DNA from: Corynebacterium resistens DSM 45100
GTDB lineage: Bacteria > Actinomycetota > Actinomycetes > Mycobacteriales > Mycobacteriaceae
Direction: 5' to 3'
DNA length: 64,000 bases
Assembly (NCBI RefSeq): GCF_000177535.2
Contig: NC_015673.1
Span: 2,232,001-2,296,000, forward strand
Shown here one piece after another: positions 59,090-64,000 of this stretch (position 1 is the first letter of the stretch; every line of letters starts with the position of its first letter). The notes beneath the pieces were generated by a model, which saw only the letters and a list, made by a program, of their open reading frames with translations, was not told the DNA's origin and ran no database searches. The position numbers and the translations under genes are program-made.

Positions 59090-59625
59090 ACGATCTTATC
59101 CGGATCTCCTAGGCGCTCACCCAGCCCGACTAGGACCGCGAAAACGGCAGTCAGTGCGATCGCCAGCCATACCCATACTTTGTGGAATCGTGGCCCGCAT
59201 GCCTTGGCGAACCACGCTCCAATGAAAGCGCCCAAGGCATTGCACCACAAGTCATCAAGGCTAGTCCTCCCGAGTTCGAAGACGTATTGAACCGTTTCCA
59301 CACTCAAACTGAGCCCCACCGCGACCAGTACCGTCTTCAGCACCGGTCGCGTTCGCTGGTACCACGCCACGAATAACAGCATTCCCATCGGCACGAAAAA
59401 CGCGATGTTGCCCACATAGTCGAACACCGGACCAAACCACGTCGTCGACCGTCGCGCCATTTCGAAAGGAATCAGCATCAATTCCCGAGCGTGTTGATTC
59501 TCCGGCTTCCACAGGTACCCGATTTGGAAAAAGGCCTTCAGAGTAGTTAGCGCCACAATGACCATCGCGTAGCCAAACACAGCCACGGCAACCAGCCGCC
59601 GTGCGGGCTGTCCCTGCCTCCGCAT
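59086..59625 (-). CDS. VanZ-like membrane protein
   Basis: A 179-residue protein with about four membrane helices and the VanZ pattern: LMLIPFEMAR, NIAFFVPMGMLL, ETVQYVFELGRTSLDDLWCNALGAFIG. ATG 59625 has GGAG 6 nt upstream; the long upstream extension of the frame is not family-like. VanZ-like proteins confer low-level teicoplanin tolerance in some Gram-positives; no glycopeptide cluster is present here. Confidence 0.75.
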   Translation of the reverse strand: MRRQGQPARRLVAVAVFGYAMVIVALTTLKAFFQIGYLWKPENQHARELMLIPFEMARRSTTWFGPVFDYVGNIAFFVPMGMLLFVAWYQRTRPVLKTVLVAVGLSLSVETVQYVFELGRTSLDDLWCNALGAFIGAWFAKACGPRFHKVWVWLAIALTAVFAVLVGLGERLGDPDKIV

Positions 59626-59824
59626 ACTCACTCCACCTTTCAAGCCTCTTCTCGGCGAGAATCTCCACCTCACTCTACCGCCGCTCACCACCATCCGACT
59701 TTCTCCAACCGGACTTTCTGCTACAACTTGTACGAAGTCTTTAACCAACACCGAGGTTTTTCGGGCGCGTTGATTATCTAGCTTTTCATTCGACGCCTCC
59801 ACAAACCCCTCAAGGAGTTTTTCC

Positions 59825-60205
59825 ATGGGCCGATTGCTTCTGCTTCTACTGATCATTGTGACCATCGTGTTGCTGTGGAAGGCTTTCGGACCAGGCTCTG
59901 GGCAGTTGAGGACGGCGCGGGGCGTCAACCCCCTTAGCCGGAGGAAGGCACAACCCGAGGTCCGTGCGAAAGGGCCTGATGATGACCCAGATTTCTTGTG
60001 GAATATTGAAAAGGAGCGTTTCAAGCAGCGTCGCGAGCAAGAGCGGCAGGCCGAACGCGAAGCCGAACAGAGGGCTCGTCAAGAGAGACTAGAGCAGCGC
60101 CGGCTAGAACAAGAGCGACTCGATGATCAGCGGCCCGAGCAGGAGCGGCGCCAGGACGACCGCCCCGAGGACAAACGACGCGAACAGGAAAACCCCGATT
60201 CCTAG
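59825..60205 (+). CDS. small membrane protein with charged coiled-coil tail
   Basis: A 126-residue protein: one N-terminal membrane helix (about 3-19), then an extremely Glu/Arg/Gln-rich helical tail (about 62-122). A CAAGGAG ribosome-binding site precedes ATG 59825. No family recognised. Confidence 0.65.
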   Translation: MGRLLLLLLIIVTIVLLWKAFGPGSGQLRTARGVNPLSRRKAQPEVRAKGPDDDPDFLWNIEKERFKQRREQERQAEREAEQRARQERLEQRRLEQERLDDQRPEQERRQDDRPEDKRREQENPDS

Positions 60206-60228
60206 ACCAGGCACTTAAAAGTAGGTGA

Positions 60229-61215
60229 TCACAACAGCTGCACCCGAGGCGATCGGCCCGTGCGGTAGTGATCGATGAGCAGGAAGATATTGTCCCACTG
60301 CTTGTAGATCCGGGCGCGCTCCAGCAGACGGGGTACGCCTTCATCAACTTGATATAAATCCTCGGGACCATTTTCCAGCGCGAGTTCTAGGACTCGTTCC
60401 TGCAGGCCGGGATCGATATCCACGAAGTGGCAATAATCCACGGCGGGATCGCCGACGGTCATATCGGAGAAGTCGATCACACCTACTCCGCCTTCGGCGT
60501 TCCACAGCAAATGGGATTGGAATAGATCGGAATGGGTTAGGCAGCGCTGCTGATTCGGGCGCGCCAAGAGCTTTTCGACTTGGGCGAAGTTTTCCTCCAC
60601 TGCGTCCATTTCTTGAGCGGTGAGGTTAGGCGCCAGAAAATCGGCCACGCGGGATTGCATAAGGGCGAATTTCCCCGGGAGTGTACGTGCTGATTCATTC
60701 AGCGCGGACGTTTCTGCGCCATCGGACCACCAGCTTTCCACGCGACTGACGGGCAGCAGATCGGGGTCCATCGTATGCATGCTGGCAAGCAAACTGCCCA
60801 GCTGTTCGGCAGCCCATTCCCGCTGGTCATCGCTGAGGGTGGCCCACAATTCACTGGTCAGTGGCACCCCCGTCACCTCAGTTTGCAAAGTGAGCATCAC
60901 GGGATTCGGTGTATTGAAAGTTCCTCGGGCGTAAGCTTGCCGCACTGTTTCTGGCACTCGAACCGAGGAGCCACGAAATAGCTGAGAGATCAAAGCGGAT
61001 TCCAACGGCGCTTGGTCTCGATACTCGGCCTCATGTGGCACGCGCACCACCGTGGATTCCGGAACCATGCCCTGCAACTCACCCTCGGTAGAGGTAATCC
61101 CCCGCAGAATCATTACTGCGTGGTCCATGCCTTGCTCCGGCACTTCCTCACTAGTCCAGGAAAGGTCTCGCCACGTCCGGCGCACCATGTCCGGCAACTT
61201 TTTTAACGCGACCAT
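60229..61215 (-). CDS. aminoglycoside/macrolide phosphotransferase-fold kinase
   Basis: A 328-residue APH-fold protein. Catalytic loop LTHSDLFQSHLLW (around residue 222-234) and metal-binding GVIDFSDMTVGDPAVD (about 242-257). The usual Asn of HxDxxxxN is His here, as in some macrolide and APH(2'')-type kinases. The upstream rmlA stop lies 6 nt before the start. Substrate unknown; chromosomal location near sugar-nucleotide genes does not show antibiotic resistance. Confidence 0.7.
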   Translation of the reverse strand: MVALKKLPDMVRRTWRDLSWTSEEVPEQGMDHAVMILRGITSTEGELQGMVPESTVVRVPHEAEYRDQAPLESALISQLFRGSSVRVPETVRQAYARGTFNTPNPVMLTLQTEVTGVPLTSELWATLSDDQREWAAEQLGSLLASMHTMDPDLLPVSRVESWWSDGAETSALNESARTLPGKFALMQSRVADFLAPNLTAQEMDAVEENFAQVEKLLARPNQQRCLTHSDLFQSHLLWNAEGGVGVIDFSDMTVGDPAVDYCHFVDIDPGLQERVLELALENGPEDLYQVDEGVPRLLERARIYKQWDNIFLLIDHYRTGRSPRVQLL

Positions 61216-61221
61216 GGCTCG

Positions 61222-62100
61222 TTATCCACCCACTTCCTCTCGCACCAGCAAGTGCTGTAAGTAGCGCCCATATGCACTCTTCGCTAACGCATCCGCACGG
61301 GATTTCAGCTGTTCATCATCGATGTACCCAAGCCGCCACGCCACTTCCTCAGGGCAACTGACCTTCAATCCCTGGCGCTTCTCAATGGCACGCACGAAAT
61401 CTCCGGCTGCGGCTAAATCATCTACCGTTCCTGTATCCAGCCATGCAGTTCCGCGTGGCAACACTTCCACGTGCAAGCGCCCCTGTTGCAGGTATGTCCG
61501 GTTGATGTCGGTGATTTCCAATTCGCCGCGCTCGCTGGGTTTCAGTCCCTTCGCGATCTCCACGACGTCTGCGGAATAGAAGTACAAACCGGGCACCGCA
61601 TAATTCGACTTCGGTCGCTGTGGCTTTTCTTCCAAGCTCAGCGCCTTACCGGCTTCATCGAAATCCACCACACCATAGGCCTGTGGCTCCGCCACCCAAT
61701 AGGCAAAGATCGCGCCGCCGTCCGGCTTATTGAACCGCCGAAGCTGCGTTCCCAGACCAGCGCCATAGAAAATATTATCCCCCAACACCAGCGCTACCGG
61801 GTCACTGCCGATGAAATCCTCCCCCACGATGAACGCCTCGGCCAACCCTCCGGGGTGATCTTGCACAGCATACGTCAGGTCCACCCCGAACTGGCTACCA
61901 TCACCCAACAGTCCCTTGAACTGCCCTGCATCAGCTGCCGTCGTGATCACCAAGATGTCGCGTACCCCAGCCAGCATCAGGGTTGTCAGCGGATAGTAGA
62001 TCATCGGCTTGTCGTACACCGGCACCAATTGTTTGGATACGCCCTGCGTAATCGGCCACAACCGGCTGCCCGTTCCGCCGGCGAGAATAATGCCTTTCAT
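61222..62100 (-). CDS. rmlA: glucose-1-phosphate thymidylyltransferase
   Basis: A 292-residue Rml[23 protein letters not shown] at the N-terminus, [29 protein letters not shown] and the C-terminal WLDTGT are present. It makes dTDP-glucose for the rhamnose linker of arabinogalactan. It follows rmlC after 6 nt. rmlB is not within the window. Confidence 0.95.
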   Translation of the reverse strand: MKGIILAGGTGSRLWPITQGVSKQLVPVYDKPMIYYPLTTLMLAGVRDILVITTAADAGQFKGLLGDGSQFGVDLTYAVQDHPGGLAEAFIVGEDFIGSDPVALVLGDNIFYGAGLGTQLRRFNKPDGGAIFAYWVAEPQAYGVVDFDEAGKALSLEEKPQRPKSNYAVPGLYFYSADVVEIAKGLKPSERGELEITDINRTYLQQGRLHVEVLPRGTAWLDTGTVDDLAAAGDFVRAIEKRQGLKVSCPEEVAWRLGYIDDEQLKSRADALAKSAYGRYLQHLLVREEVGG

Positions 62101-62106
62101 CAGCGC

Positions 62107-62832
62107 TTACCCCCTGCCGTCTTCCTGCCCCCAGGCCTCGGATTCCGCCAGCGCTTCCGACCAATCTGTGCGCAGTTGCTTCTCCCATGCCCGCACTTCG
62201 TTGAAGCTACTCAGGCGTTCTTGGACCTCATTCAAGCCGGGCGCTGTGGAGTCCTTCTCGGAAAGCACCGCGGTCGCCTGCTCCACCGGCCAATCGATGC
62301 TCAGTGTGGCGTCGAAAGGATGCAGGCCGAACTCCCGCTCCGGGTCGTAGGCTTCGGTCACCAAGTAGTACAACGTGGCGCCGCTTTGTTCCGACGCCAC
62401 CCCGTGCCCCACACCCAAGGGTACGAACAAGGCGAAATTGTTCTGCTCGTTGAGGGGCACTTGCAGGTGCTTGCCGTAGGTAGGGGACCCAATACGCAAG
62501 TCAACGAGCACATCGGTTACTCCTCCGGCCACGCACGTGACCAGTTTTGCTTGCCCCGGGGGAACCTCTGCGAGGTGGATGCCGCGGATGACATTCGCCC
62601 CAGACCGCGAAAGATTGGACTGCGCAATATTGAGGGGATACCCCAGCTTGTCCGTGAATTGTTCGGCACGGAACGCCTCGTGGAAGCTGCCACGATCATC
62701 CTCGAACACGCGCGGTACGTACACCCAAGCGCCTGGAATGGGCAGATCCACAATGGATCCGGGCTCGGCCTGCTCCAACGCTTCGGCAATCGAGCGGCCA
62801 TCGGCAACGGCGGTCAGCTGGGTATCGTTCAT
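62107..62832 (-). CDS. rmlC: dTDP-4-dehydrorhamnose 3,5-epimerase
   Basis: A 241-residue cupin epimerase: FEDDRGSFHEAF, SGANVIRGIHLAE (catalytic His), FVPLGVGHGVAS, TEAYDPEREFGLHPFD. The C-terminal extension (about 190-241) is charged and beyond the epimerase core. In several corynebacteria RmlC is fused to RmlD; here it is not. ATG 62832 chosen; the frame is open to 62910. Confidence 0.88.
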   Translation of the reverse strand: MNDTQLTAVADGRSIAEALEQAEPGSIVDLPIPGAWVYVPRVFEDDRGSFHEAFRAEQFTDKLGYPLNIAQSNLSRSGANVIRGIHLAEVPPGQAKLVTCVAGGVTDVLVDLRIGSPTYGKHLQVPLNEQNNFALFVPLGVGHGVASEQSGATLYYLVTEAYDPEREFGLHPFDATLSIDWPVEQATAVLSEKDSTAPGLNEVQERLSSFNEVRAWEKQLRTDWSEALAESEAWGQEDGRG

Positions 62833-62917
62833 GGGAACAATGTTAGCGGGTGGCCGGACACGCTTCGGTGAACCGCGCAGGTCCGTGGAAGAACTATGCT
62901 CGCTTGCCACCCGCCCA

Positions 62918-63673
62918 CTAGTAGTAGACCGCTAACGGACCATCCGGGCCATCGATGACAGTTACCGGCGTATTGAAAATATCCGTGAGGATTGCGCCAT
63001 CCATGATTTCCGCGCTCGGACCAAAGCGCGCGATCTGTCCGTTTTTTACAGCGCAGATGTAGTCGGCGTATTTCGCTGCGAAGTTGATGTCGTGCAGCAC
63101 CACAATGATCGTTCGACCGAATTCTTTGGCGGCACGTTGCAGGTGACTCATCATCTGCACGGAGTGCTCGATATCGAGGTTGTTAAGAGGCTCATCAAGC
63201 AGGACATAGTCGGTTTCCTGGCACAGCACCATCGCTACGTAGGCACGCTGGCGTTGCCCACCGGAGAGCTCGTCGAGGTAGCGATTCTCCAGTTCGGTAA
63301 GATGCAGGAAGTCGATGTACCGGCTGATGATTTCCTCATCGTTCTTGTTCAGCCGCCCTTTTGAATATGGGAACCGGCCGAACCCGACTAGCTGGCGCAC
63401 TGTCAGCTTTGTGATGAAGTGGTTTTCCTGCCGCAAGATCGAAAGGACCTTCGCTAAGTCTTTAGATTTGGCGGTTGCGACATCCATGCCGGCGACCGTG
63501 ATCTGCCCTTCGTCCAGCCCCAACAAGCGACCGATCATGGTGAGAAGCGTGGATTTTCCCGCACCGTTCGGACCCACTAGGGCCGTGATTCCTTGCGCTG
63601 GAATCTCCAGGTTGGCAGGGCCAATCGCTACCTCGCTTGAGTACGCTTTGCGCACATTTTCTAAACGAATCAC
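62918..63673 (-). CDS. iron-siderophore ABC transporter ATP-binding protein
   Basis: A 251-residue FepC-type ATPase: Walker A GPNGAGKST, signature ELSGGQRQRAYVAMVL, Walker B YVLLDEPLNNLD, switch VLHDINFA. The IDIFNTPVTVID C-terminus resembles YclP/CeuD-type iron transporters. It overlaps the permease gene by 4 nt. Confidence 0.9.
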   Translation of the reverse strand: MIRLENVRKAYSSEVAIGPANLEIPAQGITALVGPNGAGKSTLLTMIGRLLGLDEGQITVAGMDVATAKSKDLAKVLSILRQENHFITKLTVRQLVGFGRFPYSKGRLNKNDEEIISRYIDFLHLTELENRYLDELSGGQRQRAYVAMVLCQETDYVLLDEPLNNLDIEHSVQMMSHLQRAAKEFGRTIIVVLHDINFAAKYADYICAVKNGQIARFGPSAEIMDGAILTDIFNTPVTVIDGPDGPLAVYY

Positions 63674-64000
63674 AGTTTGCCCTTTCGCAAAATGACGTAC
63701 AGGAATAGCGAGCCACCGACCAATTCAATGATGATGCTTACCACGCCCTGGGCATAAAAAATGTGGTTCATCACAAAATAGGCGCTCGTTAGCACCACGA
63801 ATGCGGTAACAAATGCCATGGGGAAAACGAAGCGATGATCGTGGGTTCCAGCGAATTGATAAGCCAAGGTTGCCACCAGGAAACCGAGGAAAGTCATCGG
63901 CCCAACCAGTGCGGTAGAAACGGCCATCAGCACTGTTACCAACACCAGAACCAGAATCGTGGTCCTGCGGTGGTTAAGGCCGAGGTTCGTCGTGGCGTCC
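63670..64000 (-). CDS. iron-siderophore ABC transporter permease (5' part beyond window)
   Basis: The frame is open from 63670 to the right window edge (110 residues). The sequence (NLGLNHRRTTILVLVLVTV, ALVGPMTFLGFLVATLAYQF, GTHDHRFVFPMAFV) is the C-terminal part of a FecCD-type permease. It is the membrane partner of the ATPase at 62918. Confidence 0.88.
   Translation of the reverse strand, partial: DATTNLGLNHRRTTILVLVLVTVLMAVSTALVGPMTFLGFLVATLAYQFAGTHDHRFVFPMAFVTAFVVLTSAYFVMNHIFYAQGVVSIIIELVGGSLFLYVILRKGKL

Noticed and set aside
59626..60024. N-terminal extension of the VanZ-like protein
   Set aside because: The open frame continues upstream but overlaps the small membrane-protein gene on the other strand and lacks family-like sequence; the ATG with GGAG at 59625 is better.

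Overview
The window is a chromosomal segment of a Corynebacterium-type actinobacterium. The evidence is the gene content and order: the rpoB and S10 ribosomal clusters, the menaquinone locus with mgtA, DUF3068 between rplL and rpoB, a NusG with an acidic N-terminal extension, GTG/TTG starts, roughly 58-60% GC by eye, LAxTG cell-wall sorting signals and an IS1249-like element. The species cannot be named from the sequence alone.

Layout, left to right. (1) 1-7052, minus strand: start of the spc cluster (rplX partial, rplN), a small secreted-protein gene on the opposite strand, then the S10 cluster rpsJ-rplC-rplD-rplW-rplB-rpsS-rplV-rpsC-rplP-rpmC-rpsQ. (2) 7865-8794: a class E/F-like sortase, followed by IS copy A (8945-10329). 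(3) 10858-40275, plus strand: tRNA-Trp, secE, nusG, rplK, rplA, [lipase on the minus strand and a five-gene 'anchored repeat' metal ABC transporter], rplJ, rplL, a DUF3068 gene, rpoB, rpoC, [secreted lipase, DUF4236], rpsL, rpsG, fusA, tuf. (4) 40360-41873, minus: a mini J-domain protein and a secreted LAQTG wall protein, followed by IS copy B (41913-43297), in inverted orientation to copy A. (5) 43363-57226: tRNA-Met, tRNA-Thr, tRNA-Tyr and nearly the whole menaquinone pathway (ispB, menJ, menG, menD, menC, menB, menE, menA) with mgtA, DoxX and small membrane genes interspersed. (6) 57255-64000: accessory genes (MFS exporter with a palindromic operator, VanZ-like protein, APH-fold kinase, rmlA, rmlC, and the start of an iron-siderophore ABC importer cut by the window edge).

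The main structural result is a large inversion. The two IS copies have the same length (1385 bp), the same predicted proteins and opposite orientation. The 8 bp outside the left end of copy A (GGCATTAC) are the reverse complement of the 8 bp left of copy B (GTAATGCC). That is the pattern expected when a target duplication is split by inversion of the segment between the copies. Turning 10330-41912 back restores the usual actinobacterial order menD...ispB-tRNAs-secE-nusG...rpoBC...fusA-tuf-rpsJ on one strand. It also places the LAQTG wall-protein gene directly downstream of the sortase. In the present arrangement secE-tuf runs opposite to both flanks.

The most unusual gene set is the anchored-repeat transporter at 15351-23011. 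It holds two wall or membrane proteins and a substrate-binding lipoprotein that share one repeat domain, an ATPase, and a permease fused to a roughly 450-residue acidic, Gly/Ser-rich extracytoplasmic tail. With the LAxTG-type sortase it suggests a metal-capture system reaching from the envelope surface to the membrane.
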